A stretch of 64,000 nt of DNA, from positions 1-64,000 of the forward strand of contig NZ_LAYQ01000001.1 of assembly GCF_000988205.1 (NCBI RefSeq). The letters are read 5' to 3'. This stretch comes from Corynebacterium minutissimum. Its GTDB lineage: Bacteria > Actinomycetota > Actinomycetes > Mycobacteriales > Mycobacteriaceae. Positions within the stretch are counted from its first letter, which is position 1; each line of letters begins with the position of its first letter. A program made the translations under genes and the position numbers. A model generated the notes under the pieces. That model made no database searches. It was given only the letters and a program-made list of their open reading frames with translations, and was not told the DNA's origin. Positions 1-8,899 of the stretch are shown one piece after another.

Positions 1-575
1 CCACCAGACGAAAGTTTGGCCACCGAGTCATGCCAGACTTAGTAGGCCGCAGATTCACAGCTGATAGGCCGAACCACGTCTACGTAGGCGATATCACCTA
101 CCTGCCGTGTAAGGGCGGCAAGAACATGTACCTGGCCACGGTCATCGACGTCTACTCGCGCAAACTTGTCGGCCATGCACTCGCCGATCACATGCGGGTA
201 TCGTTGGTTATCGAAGCTTTATCTCATGCCAGAAAAGTCCGCGGAAGCCTTAAAGGGGCAATTTTCCATTCCGATCATGGCAGTGTGTACACCTCACAAG
301 CATTTAGAGAGCACTGCGCTGTACTTGGTGTTCGCCAATCCATGGGAGCAGTGGGTACAAGTGCCGATAATGCCCTGGCAGAATCGTTTAACGCCAGTCT
401 CAAGCGTGAAGTTCTGCGTGATCGGAAAGTGTTTGACAATCCCATCATCTGCCGCCAAGAAGTCTTCCGATGGTGCATGCGCTACAACACGCGCAGACGG
501 CACTCCTGGTGCAATCTTCTAGCCCCCGATGCCTTCGAAGCACTCACATCAGCTACACTGACCCAAGCAGCATAG
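1..575 (+). CDS. IS3-family transposase OrfB, 5' end outside window
   Basis: This is the C-terminal part of an IS3-family OrfB with an rve integrase catalytic core, which cuts and joins DNA strands during transposition. The reading frame is open to the left edge of the window, so the visible ATG at 30 is probably internal. The DDE residues are visible: D in VGDITYL, D in IFHSDHGSVY and E in ALAESFNASLKREV. The C-terminal tail after the catalytic Glu is present and ends at TAG, so this end of the gene looks complete. The fragment at 14344-15014 is a close relative on the other strand. The IS right end probably lies around 600-620, where the text reads GTGTCTACTTTCCGAGGGTC. OrfA, if present, lies outside the window. 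Confidence 0.9.
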   Translation, partial: TRRKFGHRVMPDLVGRRFTADRPNHVYVGDITYLPCKGGKNMYLATVIDVYSRKLVGHALADHMRVSLVIEALSHARKVRGSLKGAIFHSDHGSVYTSQAFREHCAVLGVRQSMGAVGTSADNALAESFNASLKREVLRDRKVFDNPIICRQEVFRWCMRYNTRRRHSWCNLLAPDAFEALTSATLTQAA

Positions 576-777
576 CTAACCCCCGACGTGTCTACTTTCC
601 GAGGGTCAGGCCCCAGTAAGTAGCCAACGCTGCAGGCCCAGACATACCAGATAATCCAACGGAGAGTATTGGGCCTAAAGCGGCAGTTGAGTCCGGCTGC
701 CCACTACAGCTCCAATCCAGCCCATTCCTTTCATATATTGTGTAACTCAGACAGACGAACCATAGAGAAGGTACGGT

Positions 778-1380
778 ATGAGTCATGACGATGTTCCACT
801 CCACGGCGCGCGGGATGGACAAGATCACCTTCAGCCACTCGAGTCAGGTGGACAAGGCCCTATCGGTCGCCCGTCGCAGCACTCAGACCCGACAGACCCG
901 CGTATTCAACCAAATTGGGGGCAGGATCAGCCGCCAAATCAACCGGCAATCCCAGGGATCGACGGGCAATTAATCGGATATGGCCACATTATCGGCCATA
1001 CGTACGCCGGCCCCATTCCTCCGCCTCACATCATCGATGGTTACGAGAGGATTCAGCCTGGACTTGGCAAACGGATTCTTGACGATGCACACGAAGACAC
1101 GATTGCGGATCGGCTGATCACTCAGAAGGCCTTCGATCACGCTATTTGGGAGGCCAAGGCTGGCTTTCGTGTCGCCGCGTTCATTACATTCGCCTCCATC
1201 GTCGGCATTTTCTTCTGTTTGCTCTTTCTTGACTCACCGGAGTCCTTCGTCGGCGCCGCGTTCCTTGGCTTAGCGTCCCTTACTCCTCTCGTGAGAACTT
1301 TCCTCAATCGAGACCAACAAAAGCCTGCAGCTAATGAGCTTGCTGTAAATCCCGAGGACAACAAAAATAGACCGATCTAA
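778..1380 (+). CDS. DUF2335-like membrane protein
   Basis: A 200-residue protein. The first ~75 residues are polar and rich in Pro, Gln, Gly and His. After that comes a segment resembling the DUF2335 family (PPPHIIDGYERIQPG, then GKRILDDAHEDT, residues ~80-105). Two hydrophobic helices follow at about 135-152 and 157-173, ending in a short charged tail. No enzymatic motif is visible. The start ATG is preceded by GAGAAGGT. It lies between two transposon remnants and has a less G+C-rich third-position pattern than the core genes, which suggests recent acquisition. Its last 39 codons are duplicated at 3188-3305 by the IS1634-like insertion. Family assignment is by recall of the domain pattern; the function is unknown. 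Confidence 0.7.
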   Translation: MSHDDVPLHGARDGQDHLQPLESGGQGPIGRPSQHSDPTDPRIQPNWGQDQPPNQPAIPGIDGQLIGYGHIIGHTYAGPIPPPHIIDGYERIQPGLGKRILDDAHEDTIADRLITQKAFDHAIWEAKAGFRVAAFITFASIVGIFFCLLFLDSPESFVGAAFLGLASLTPLVRTFLNRDQQKPAANELAVNPEDNKNRPI

Positions 1381-1510
1381 CCAAAGCCAAGAAAACAGCA
1401 GTCAATAGGCTTAAGTCCGGCCGAGAATCTATTTTCGTTTTCTGCGGCCACGCCGAAAGCCTCTGATTTCGGCTCTCCGCGCGATCGATGCCACCTGCGC
1501 CGCGGTGTAA
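1263..1510. repeat. 248-bp direct repeat, left copy (target duplication)
   Basis: This 248-bp stretch is identical to 3188-3435 (offset 1925) and abuts the left end of the IS1634-like element exactly. It contains the 3' end of the DUF2335 gene, 48 bp of intergenic DNA, and a dead copy of the last ~27 codons of the TRIC channel gene (1429-1510, minus strand). IS1634-family elements are known for making long, variable target duplications, so this is read as the target-site duplication. Confidence 0.9.
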
Positions 1511-3187
1511 CCTGACTTAGGCCAATTTAGTGCGGAAGTTCGCGGCCGGTGATTGCTTGGATGGTGGCGGTGAGGTCGGGCGGGAGTGGTACGGCGGCGT
1601 GAATGGTTTCGCCGCCCACGACGAGTTGAAAGCTGCGGTATTTCTTGAGTGTTCTCACGAGGCGTTTGATGGATTGGCCACTGCGTGTTTCCATCAGGTG
1701 AGCCACGGCTAGTGCGGCCATCACAATATGGAGATGTGCTGTGATCGAGTCTTGTTTCCTGGCGTAGATTGGGCGTGCTTTCAGGTCTGATTTCGACATC
1801 CGAAACGACTTTTCAATGTTGAATAACCTGCGGTAATGCCCGATAACCTCTTGGGCGGGAAGAGTAGTCAGGTCGGTTTCATAGCCTTTAATTCCGGCTA
1901 GGGCTCGGTGCTTGGCAGCAAGAGCGTAGTTGACCTTCTTATTCGGGGCGGAAAGATCAATATAGCGGTTGCGCTTGATTGCGATATCGCCGTCAACAGC
2001 GCGTTTGGCTTTTGCGACTTGCTCTTTGATTCCGCGCAGGCTGCGCCTAGCCCGGTCGTGAGAGTACTGGTAATGCGTCACCGAATTTGGGGTAGCGTGC
2101 TTGCGCCCATCACTTGCCGAGGCTTGTGTCCAGATCTGGCCGTGGGTGTAGTCTTCACCGGGGTTGTCCCGCCGCCAGGTTTCGATCACCTCAGGCACGG
2201 TGGGGGTTTTCACCGACAAAATGTAGTGCAGCCCTGCATCTATCAATGCTTGTTTGTTCGCCGCTGAAAACATGCCCGCATCAGCAACGACGGTAACTTC
2301 ATCGAGTTGGTAGGCCTCTTGGAACCGTGTGATCATCGGCAGCATCGTGTGGGTTTCTGCCGAGTTGCCAGCAAACGCGCCCACATGCAGTGGAAACCCA
2401 GTGGCATCAGTAAGCAGCCCGACAAGGATTTGCGGCTCTACACGGCGCTCTTTGGAAAACCCGGGTTTACGAAGCTCATCAGCAGTATCGGTTTCAAAAT
2501 ACAAGGTAGTCACGTCGTACAAGATGAATGCGCCTGGCCCAATACCTGCAAGATGGGCCAACGCTTGAGTTAGTATCTCCCCGAACGATTCGGTAGCGAA
2601 GGAGGAAAGACGCCTCTGGATGGTGCGATAGCTTGCGCTTGTCACCCCAACTTCAGCAAGGGTTTCGATCGAATCAAACTTTGAGCCAGGATTAATCAAC
2701 CGAGCGCGCACCAGATCGCGACAACGACCGGATCATCACCGCTTGCTGCAGCAAGACCTAACTCGTTGAAACACGCATCAATACAGTCCAGCAAGTATCC
2801 GGCCCGCTGACCGACTACAGGCAGCGGGTTGGAAACGCTGCCTGTTGCCGGAGGGATGTGTCTAACCTCGCCGAAGTCCAATGCGAGTTGGTCACCATCG
2901 ACGATGCGTTGAGCTTCAGCCCGCAAAAGCTGCAAGCTCAGACTCTGAATGCGCTGAACCGATATGCTTCATCCTTTTCGCACCTTTGCGTTCAGAGAAC
3001 ACCACCTGCACCGCCATCGCCCCAGAAGCGGTCTTGACAGTGCGAATATAAGGACTCACAAAAATCAGACTACTGAACACCCCCGGCATTACCCACTTAG
3101 TGCGGAAAAATTCCTCCCCACCGACGAAAACCAACAGGTAACAGTGTCAAGAGTGACGTTACTCACCCACCCATGACCTAAGTCAGG
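1511..3187 (-). mobile_element. IS1634-like insertion sequence, inactive
   Basis: A 1677-bp element bounded by imperfect terminal inverted repeats (CCTGACTTAGGCCA at 1511 and the complement of TGACCTAAGTCAGG ending at 3187). It encodes one transposase on the minus strand, which is broken by two frameshifts. The flanking 248-bp perfect direct repeats define the ends to the base. That the duplicates are still identical argues for recent insertion, or recent gene conversion. Confidence 0.88.
1527..3059 (-). pseudogene. IS1634/IS4-type transposase, two frameshifts
   Basis: The reconstructed protein is about 510 residues, starting at GTG 3059 (VSPYIRTVKTASG), the usual start region of IS1634-type transposases. 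It is split in three. Frame 1 runs into a stop near 2916 after HSESELAA, where one extra T lies in a TTTT run (minus strand, ~2925-2928). Frame 2 (from ~2935) ends near 2696, where a base is missing around 2735. Frame 3 (2711-1527) carries the catalytic half, with Asp in LYDVTTLYF, Asp in VADAGMFS and the YRRLFNIEKSFR motif with the catalytic Glu. The two indels cancel in length. It could be genuine decay or sequencing error; as written the product is not functional. Confidence 0.85.
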
Positions 3188-3435
3188 CCTTGGCTTAGCG
3201 TCCCTTACTCCTCTCGTGAGAACTTTCCTCAATCGAGACCAACAAAAGCCTGCAGCTAATGAGCTTGCTGTAAATCCCGAGGACAACAAAAATAGACCGA
3301 TCTAACCAAAGCCAAGAAAACAGCAGTCAATAGGCTTAAGTCCGGCCGAGAATCTATTTTCGTTTTCTGCGGCCACGCCGAAAGCCTCTGATTTCGGCTC
3401 TCCGCGCGATCGATGCCACCTGCGCCGCGGTGTAA
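3188..3435. repeat. 248-bp direct repeat, right copy (target duplication)
   Basis: Identical to 1263-1510. It abuts the right end of the IS1634-like element. It contains a dead copy of the last 39 codons of the DUF2335 gene and the functional 3' end of the TRIC channel gene. Because the duplication spans both convergent gene ends, neither gene was destroyed by the insertion. Confidence 0.9.
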
Positions 3436-4103
3436 TTCAGGGGCGCTACACCTGCTCGCGGAAGCACCCACCCGCGCCAATACGCCATAACTGCCAGGCC
3501 AAAGCCCACAAAGGGCGAGACGATCATGCCAAGGGCAAACTTATCGAATTGCGCGAAGGAAGCCATCACGATTCCGGTGAGCACAGCCGGCACGGCGTAA
3601 AGCGGACTACCTCCAAAGACCGAGGGAATCTGCCCGGAAGCAACATCGCGTACCATACCGCCGCCCACTGCGGTCAGAACACCTAAGAAGACGCAGGCAA
3701 TAAACGGCATATCGTAGGCCAGCGCCTTCACGCAGCCAGTCGTGCACCACACGCCCAGGATGACAGCATCCGCATGCTCAAGGAAGATCTCCCAGACCTT
3801 GCCTTTGAGGTCCATCAAGAAAGCAATGAGCGCACCCACGCATGCCAGAGTGAGATACCACGGATCAGAAATAGCGGCTGCTGGGCCATGAGAGATCAGC
3901 ATGTCACGGATCATGCCGCCCGCCAGCGCCGAAAAGAGCGCCAGAAAAACGAAACCAATAATGTCGAATTCCCTGCGGCGCGCAATCGTGCCACCGATAA
4001 TGCCGTTGAGTACCACACCAATGAGGTCAAAGACCTGGTACAGGGAATGGATGAGCGGGTCGACGTCCTGAATCACAGATACTGACCCTAGCGTACTGCT
4101 CAC
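3354..4103 (-). CDS. Trimeric intracellular cation (TRIC/UPF0126) channel family protein
   Basis: An integral membrane protein of about 249 residues with the internally duplicated UPF0126 architecture. Two three-helix halves each carry a glycine-rich Arg-Asp signature (GGMIRDML in the first half, GGGMVRDV in the second). Prokaryotic relatives are monovalent cation channels or glycine-linked transporters; the substrate here is not determinable. The C-terminus is strongly basic (RRGRRKRK). The start is uncertain: GTG 4103 is chosen for length, but GTG 4076 has a better purine-rich site upstream (AGGG). The reading frame stays open upstream to 4280 without family similarity. The last ~27 codons lie in the 248-bp repeat. 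Confidence 0.85.
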   Translation of the reverse strand: MSSTLGSVSVIQDVDPLIHSLYQVFDLIGVVLNGIIGGTIARRREFDIIGFVFLALFSALAGGMIRDMLISHGPAAAISDPWYLTLACVGALIAFLMDLKGKVWEIFLEHADAVILGVWCTTGCVKALAYDMPFIACVFLGVLTAVGGGMVRDVASGQIPSVFGGSPLYAVPAVLTGIVMASFAQFDKFALGMIVSPFVGFGLAVMAYWRGWVLPRAGVAPLNYTAAQVASIARRAEIRGFRRGRRKRK

Positions 4104-4195
4104 ATAATGATGGTGGATTTGCTGTAGTTCACTATCCTCAGCTTCCTGCCACCTTAAAGCGCCGCCCCGGAACCCCCTTGACGGCCACCCTTTCC

Positions 4196-4298
4196 AAATG
4201 TGCAGACCTGGAAGTGCAGACACGCAGGTGGGCGTCGTGAAGCGCAACGCACTGCTTGGCGACGACCAGGAGGTCTGCACTTTCAGGTCTGCACTTTT
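4196..4298. repeat. Long inverted repeat between mco end and TRIC start
   Basis: Two ~26-bp arms (4196-4221 and 4273-4298) are near-perfect reverse complements. Each arm itself contains the direct repeat GTGCAGAC separated by six bases (CTGGAA on the left). The ~51-bp loop has a weaker internal inverted repeat (GTCGTGAAGC against GCTTGGCGACGAC). The structure is in the 279-bp gap downstream of the multicopper oxidase and upstream of the TRIC gene, both on the minus strand. It could be a terminator, a regulatory hairpin or a miniature mobile element. No protein-coding gene is seen in this gap. Confidence 0.7.
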
Positions 4299-4382
4299 GC
4301 AGATATCAAGCGCCTCCGCATCGGCACCCCGCTGGCACAGCTCGGCGCTGGCGGGCCGTGCCTACGAGAAAATCGTAAACGG

Positions 4383-6017
4383 TTAAGCCTTCGCCTCCGG
4401 CGTCGCATAGGGGCTGCGGGAGGAGTCCACCACCTGGCCCGCGTGTGCGGAGTGGGCGGTGGCGGTTTGGTCGAAGACTAAGGCCGCGGGTTTGACGCGC
4501 ACGTCGGGCTTTTCACCCTTGTTGACCATGACGTACTGGCCCATCATTCCCTCGTCCTCATGCAGCAGCATATGGCAGTGATACATGTACGGGATGGTCT
4601 TATCCGGGAAGTGTCCGAACTCCACCAGCAGGCGCGCGGTCACCTTCGGCGGAAGGTTGACAATGTCTTTCCACCCGGAGTTGAACACATTCATCTTCTC
4701 ATCGCCGTCCCAGTCCAGGACCTTGAAGCGGGCATTGTGGATGTGGAAGTTGTGCGGCCAATCAGAGTTCTCATTGGTCACGGTCCAGATCTCCGGGGCA
4801 TCGTGGTCAATGACGGTATCCACCCGGGCCATGTCCATCTGCTCACCGTTGATCATGAAGGTGTTGAGCACGAACTCACGCTCTTCAAGGCCCTCCGTGG
4901 ACGGGGTCTTCGCCGCGGCGGGGTCAAGCGTTGCAGGCAGAGCCGGTGGCTCCGGTGCGGACTCTTCCGGCCCGGAGATGGTGAGCAGGCCGAAGGAATC
5001 TTGGAAGCCGAAGTCGGCCGCATCCTTGTCCTTGGGCACCCCAAAGTTGTCTTTGCGCGGCACCGAGCGCAGCTGCACTTCCTTACCTGGCTCCAAATCC
5101 ACGATGATTTCGGCGCGCTCGCCGGGGCCGAGGAAGAGGGAATCGACTTCCACGGGGGCGTCGAGAAGCCCCGTGTCCGTGGCGATGACGTGGAAGGGGC
5201 CGTTGCTGAGCTCCAGGGTGTAGAAGCGCATGGAGGCGCCGTTGAGCAGGCGCAGGCGGACCCGGCGCGTGGTGGCGTCGAAGCGCGCATTCGTGATGCC
5301 GTTGACCAGAGGCGTGGTGCCCAGAAGCCCCAGTGTGTTATCGCTCTTTTCGTCAATCTGACCGTCTTCGGTGAACTTGGCATCCATGATGACTACCGGG
5401 ATATCATCCACACCGTAGTCCTGCGGCAGGTCCAGCCCATCGGCCACGTCATCGTCGATGAGGAACATGCCCGCCAGCCCGCGGTAGGCATGCGTGGCCG
5501 TGGCCATGTGCGGGTGCGGGTGGTACCACAGCGTGGCCGCGGGCTGAATGATCTCCCACTCGGGTTTCCAGGTCTTGCCCACCTCAATCGGCGAGTGCGG
5601 GCCGCCATCCGAATAGGCCGGCAGTTTCATGCCATGCCAGTGCACCGTAGTCATCTCGATGAGGTCGTTGGTGATCTCCGCGCGGACTTTCTCACCGCGC
5701 CGAGCACGCAGTGTGGGGCCTAAGAAGGCGCCGTTGAAGCCCCACGTCCGCGTGCGGTCGTTGCCGGGGAGGATCTCCGAGTAGCCGTCTTGAGCGGTGA
5801 GTTTGAATACGCGTGTGCCGTCGACGACCTCTCCTTCCTCCACGGGCGGGATAGGCAGGGCTCGCGGCTCGCTGTCGTAGCCCAGTGGCTCCGGCTGATT
5901 CTTCGACCCCGAGGTGGAGCAGGCGCTCAATCCCATCACGGCGGCACCGGCAAGAGTCAGCACGGAACCTTGGACGAACATACGGCGAGACACTATAGGG
6001 CGAGCGGAGATAGACAT
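4383..6017 (-). CDS. Tat-exported multicopper oxidase
   Basis: A 544-residue three-cupredoxin-domain multicopper oxidase, resembling CueO/CotA-type laccases, that would oxidise metal ions or phenolics with O2 outside the membrane. The N-terminus has a twin-arginine signal (SRRMFVQG) followed by a hydrophobic stretch and a Cys in SACSTSG, so it may be a Tat-exported lipoprotein. Copper ligands are seen in order: HWHG, HPHPH, HNFHIH, and HCHMLLHEDEGMM near the C-terminus, covering the type 1, 2 and 3 sites. Start ATG 6017 is chosen because it places the Tat motif correctly and GGGAGG lies just upstream; the frame is open to 6143. It is divergent from the MFS gene at 6088. A copper-detoxification role is inference. 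Confidence 0.92.
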   Translation of the reverse strand: MSISARPIVSRRMFVQGSVLTLAGAAVMGLSACSTSGSKNQPEPLGYDSEPRALPIPPVEEGEVVDGTRVFKLTAQDGYSEILPGNDRTRTWGFNGAFLGPTLRARRGEKVRAEITNDLIEMTTVHWHGMKLPAYSDGGPHSPIEVGKTWKPEWEIIQPAATLWYHPHPHMATATHAYRGLAGMFLIDDDVADGLDLPQDYGVDDIPVVIMDAKFTEDGQIDEKSDNTLGLLGTTPLVNGITNARFDATTRRVRLRLLNGASMRFYTLELSNGPFHVIATDTGLLDAPVEVDSLFLGPGERAEIIVDLEPGKEVQLRSVPRKDNFGVPKDKDAADFGFQDSFGLLTISGPEESAPEPPALPATLDPAAAKTPSTEGLEEREFVLNTFMINGEQMDMARVDTVIDHDAPEIWTVTNENSDWPHNFHIHNARFKVLDWDGDEKMNVFNSGWKDIVNLPPKVTARLLVEFGHFPDKTIPYMYHCHMLLHEDEGMMGQYVMVNKGEKPDVRVKPAALVFDQTATAHSAHAGQVVDSSRSPYATPEAKA

Positions 6018-6044
6018 GCCTCCCAGGATAGAGATCAGGTGAAC

Positions 6045-6078
6045 CTTAAGGCCCGGATAAGGCCGAGCCGGGCTTAAG
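6045..6078. promoter_or_regulatory. Inverted repeat in mco/MFS divergent promoter
   Basis: CTTAAGGCCCGG (6045-6056) pairs with CCGGGCTTAAG (6068-6078) with one unpaired base. It sits in the 70-bp region between the two divergent starts (6017 and 6088), so it could be a shared operator. The regulator is unknown. Confidence 0.35.
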
Positions 6079-6087
6079 ATCACAGTC

Positions 6088-7347
6088 ATGGCTTCGCGTT
6101 CTGCATCTTCCCAAGACTCCTCACCCTCCAACGAGTCCGCCAATGCCCGCCGCTTCGTGTGGTCGAATGGCCTGCAGGGCGTGGGCGATCAATTGCTCTC
6201 CGGTAAGACGGTTCTACCCTGGCTGTTTAGCGTAGCCGGGGTCCCAAGTTTCTTCACTGGCCTGCTGGTCCCCTTGCGTGAGTCCGGCTCCATGCTCCCG
6301 CAGGCGGCACTCACCCCATGGGTGGTGTCCCATCCAGCACGCAAACGCCTGTGGGTGCTGGGCTCGGTGGGACAGGGTCTGTGCGCAGCGATTATCGCAG
6401 CAGCCGCCGTGCTTGTTGACGGCCCCCTTCTCGGCCTCATCATCTGCCTCGCGCTTGCCGCGCTTGCCGTGCTGCGCGCGCTGTGTTCGCTGACCGGAAA
6501 GGACGTGCAAGGCCGCACCATCTCCAAGGGCCACCGCGGAGTGGTGACTGGTCGTGCTACACAGCTCGGCGGCGCGGTCACCTTGATTACCGGTGGCATC
6601 CTCGCCCTTCTCGGTGAGCTCCCGCGCTGGAGTTTAGCAGTGATGCTCGCTATCGGCGCAGCCACGTGGTTCCTGGCGGCAGCGGTCTTCCGCACAATCG
6701 AGGAGCCGGTACCAGAGCACTCCGGGCAGAAGGGCATGAACCGCAGCTGGTGGACAGATACCTGGCAGCTGTATACCCAGGATGCCCGCTTCCGTGGCTT
6801 CGTCAACGTCCGTGCCCTGCTGTTGGTGTCTGCCCTGTCCACTTCTTTCATCGTGGTGCTTTCGCAGAGTATCGGCTCGCAGGCACTCAGTGGGCTCGGC
6901 GGCTTCGTCCTGGCATCGGGTTTGGCCAGTCTCGTCGGCGGCCGGGTTTCCGGTGTGTTGTCGGATAAGTCCTCCCGCTTGGTTATGTCCTGGGCTGCGG
7001 GTGCCGCGGCGATCATCTTGCTGGCCATCGTGGCCTGTGCCGCGTGGGCGCCGACAGCGGTGAGCATGTGGGCCCTTCCCCTCGGCTTCTTCTTGGTCAA
7101 CCTGGCGCACGCCGCAATTCGCGTGGCGCGCAAGACTTATGTGGTGGACATGGCTGGTGAGGATAAGCGCACCCGCTACGTCGGGGCCGCAAACACCATG
7201 ATGGGCGTCATCCTCCTCGTCGTCGGCGGCATCTCCGCCGTCATTGCACTCGCGGGCCCCTCGGCAGCCATTCTGTTCTTAGCGTGCATCGGTCTAATTG
7301 GCGCATGGCGTGCCCGAGCGCTCCCGGAAGTGTCACACGGGAAGTAG
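6088..7347 (+). CDS. MFS transporter
   Basis: A 419-residue polytopic protein with about 12 hydrophobic segments and a polar N-terminal tail of ~22 residues. It has the general shape of a major facilitator, with a central charged loop at residues ~205-225 (EEPVPEHSGQKG). No substrate-specific motif was recognised; export of a drug or metabolite is the default guess. It is divergent from the multicopper oxidase and lies 64 bp upstream of glmU on the same strand. The spacer before glmU contains TATGAT at ~7361, a possible -10 for glmU. Confidence 0.82.
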   Translation: MASRSASSQDSSPSNESANARRFVWSNGLQGVGDQLLSGKTVLPWLFSVAGVPSFFTGLLVPLRESGSMLPQAALTPWVVSHPARKRLWVLGSVGQGLCAAIIAAAAVLVDGPLLGLIICLALAALAVLRALCSLTGKDVQGRTISKGHRGVVTGRATQLGGAVTLITGGILALLGELPRWSLAVMLAIGAATWFLAAAVFRTIEEPVPEHSGQKGMNRSWWTDTWQLYTQDARFRGFVNVRALLLVSALSTSFIVVLSQSIGSQALSGLGGFVLASGLASLVGGRVSGVLSDKSSRLVMSWAAGAAAIILLAIVACAAWAPTAVSMWALPLGFFLVNLAHAAIRVARKTYVVDMAGEDKRTRYVGAANTMMGVILLVVGGISAVIALAGPSAAILFLACIGLIGAWRARALPEVSHGK

Positions 7348-7411
7348 GCAGCACGCGTTATGATGAAACACAGTAAGTCCTGACCCCCAATCACAGGAGA
7401 AGCACACACTC

Positions 7412-8875
7412 GTGGCTGAAGTAACTGACTGCGCCGCCATTGTCCTGGCAGCAGGCGCAGGTACCCGCATGAAATCCTCAACCCAAAAGACGTTGCATGA
7501 GATTGGCGGGAGGTCACTTCTCGGCCACGCCCTCCACGCAGCCGCTGGTCTAAACCCGGAGCACCTCGTGGTCGTCGTGGGCCACCAGCGTGATCAGGTC
7601 TCCCCTGCTGTCGATGCTATCGCCGAAGAACTGGATTGCGCAGTATCCCAGGCCGTTCAGGAGGAGCAGAACGGTACCGGCCACGCCGTGCAGTGTGGCT
7701 TGAGCGCTCTGCCGGACTTTAACGGCACCGTCATCGTGACTAACGGTGACGTTCCACTTCTACGCCCGGAGACTTTGCGCCAGCTGCAGGAGGCTCACAC
7801 CGGGGAGGGCAACGCTGTGACCGTGCTATCCATGACGCTGGAGGATCCCACCGGTTACGGCCGCGTGCTGCGCGCCGAGGATGGATCCGTCACCGCCATC
7901 GTGGAGCAGAAGGACGCCTCCGAGGAGCAGCGCACGGTGCACGAGGTCAACTCCGGTGTCTTTGCATTCGACGGTGCCGTGCTTCGCGACGCCCTGACGA
8001 AGCTCAACTCCGATAACGCCCAGGGTGAGCTCTACATCACCGATGTTTTGGAGATTGCCCGCGAGGCTGGACACCGCGTCGGCGCGCACGTCGCTGCCGA
8101 TCCGGATGAGCTCTCCGGTGTCAACGACCGCGTGCAATTGGCCGCAGCCGGCCGCCTTCTCAACCGCCGCATGGTCGAGGAAGCCATGCGCGGCGGCGCC
8201 ACCATCGTTGATCCCGATACCACCTGGATCGGCGTCAACGTGACAATTGGCCAGGACGTCACCATTCACCCCAACACCCAGCTGTGGGGTGCCACGACCA
8301 TCGCCGATGGCGCCGAGGTTGGCCCCGACACCACCCTGACCAACATGCAGGTTGGTGAAGGTGCACATGTGGTGCGCACGCACGGCTTCGACTCCGTCAT
8401 TGGCAGCAACGCGCAGATTGGCCCGTTTACCTACATCCGCCCCGGCGTCATCGTGGGTGAAGAAGGCAAGCTGGGCGGCTTCGTCGAGGCAAAGAAGGCA
8501 CAGATCGGCCGCGGCACCAAGGTGCCTCACCTGACGTATATCGGTGATGCCACCGTGGGTGATTACTCCAACATTGGTGCTTCCTCCGTCTTCGTCAATT
8601 ACGACGGCGTCAACAAACATCACACGACCATCGGCAGCCACGTGCGCACCGGTTCGGACACGATGTTCATCGCCCCCGTCACCGTCGGTGATGGCGCCTA
8701 CTCCGGTGCGGGTACAGTAATTAAGGACGACGTTCCCCCGGGAGCGCTCGCGGTCTCCGGCGGCAAGCAGCGCAACATCGAAGGTTGGGTGCAAAAGAAG
8801 CGTCCGGGCACGCCGGCAGCAGAAGCCGCCGACAAGGCACAGGGCGCCGAAGCTGACGAACAGACCACTAACTAA
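7412..8875 (+). CDS. glmU: Bifunctional UDP-GlcNAc pyrophosphorylase / GlcN-1-P acetyltransferase
   Basis: A 487-residue cytoplasmic enzyme making UDP-N-acetylglucosamine for peptidoglycan and other cell-wall glycans. The N-terminal uridyltransferase domain begins with [11 protein letters not shown] (residues ~13-23). The C-terminal half is a left-handed beta-helix acetyltransferase with hexapeptide repeats ([14 protein letters not shown] and onward) and the [13 protein letters not shown] active-site region. Start GTG 7412 is preceded by CAGGAGA. The acidic tail (residues ~465-487) is typical of actinobacterial versions. It is followed 24 bp later by prs, a common pairing that suggests co-transcription. 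Confidence 0.97.
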   Translation: MAEVTDCAAIVLAAGAGTRMKSSTQKTLHEIGGRSLLGHALHAAAGLNPEHLVVVVGHQRDQVSPAVDAIAEELDCAVSQAVQEEQNGTGHAVQCGLSALPDFNGTVIVTNGDVPLLRPETLRQLQEAHTGEGNAVTVLSMTLEDPTGYGRVLRAEDGSVTAIVEQKDASEEQRTVHEVNSGVFAFDGAVLRDALTKLNSDNAQGELYITDVLEIAREAGHRVGAHVAADPDELSGVNDRVQLAAAGRLLNRRMVEEAMRGGATIVDPDTTWIGVNVTIGQDVTIHPNTQLWGATTIADGAEVGPDTTLTNMQVGEGAHVVRTHGFDSVIGSNAQIGPFTYIRPGVIVGEEGKLGGFVEAKKAQIGRGTKVPHLTYIGDATVGDYSNIGASSVFVNYDGVNKHHTTIGSHVRTGSDTMFIAPVTVGDGAYSGAGTVIKDDVPPGALAVSGGKQRNIEGWVQKKRPGTPAAEAADKAQGAEADEQTTN

Positions 8876-8899
8876 CGACAAGTAAAGGGATATCTACTG

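Noticed and set aside
4560..5723. A 387-codon plus-strand frame
   Set aside because: It is antisense to the multicopper oxidase, whose copper motifs are intact, and has no recognisable motif.
7826..8881. A 351-codon minus-strand frame
   Set aside because: It is antisense to glmU's hexapeptide-repeat half; periodic His/Val content comes from the repeat.
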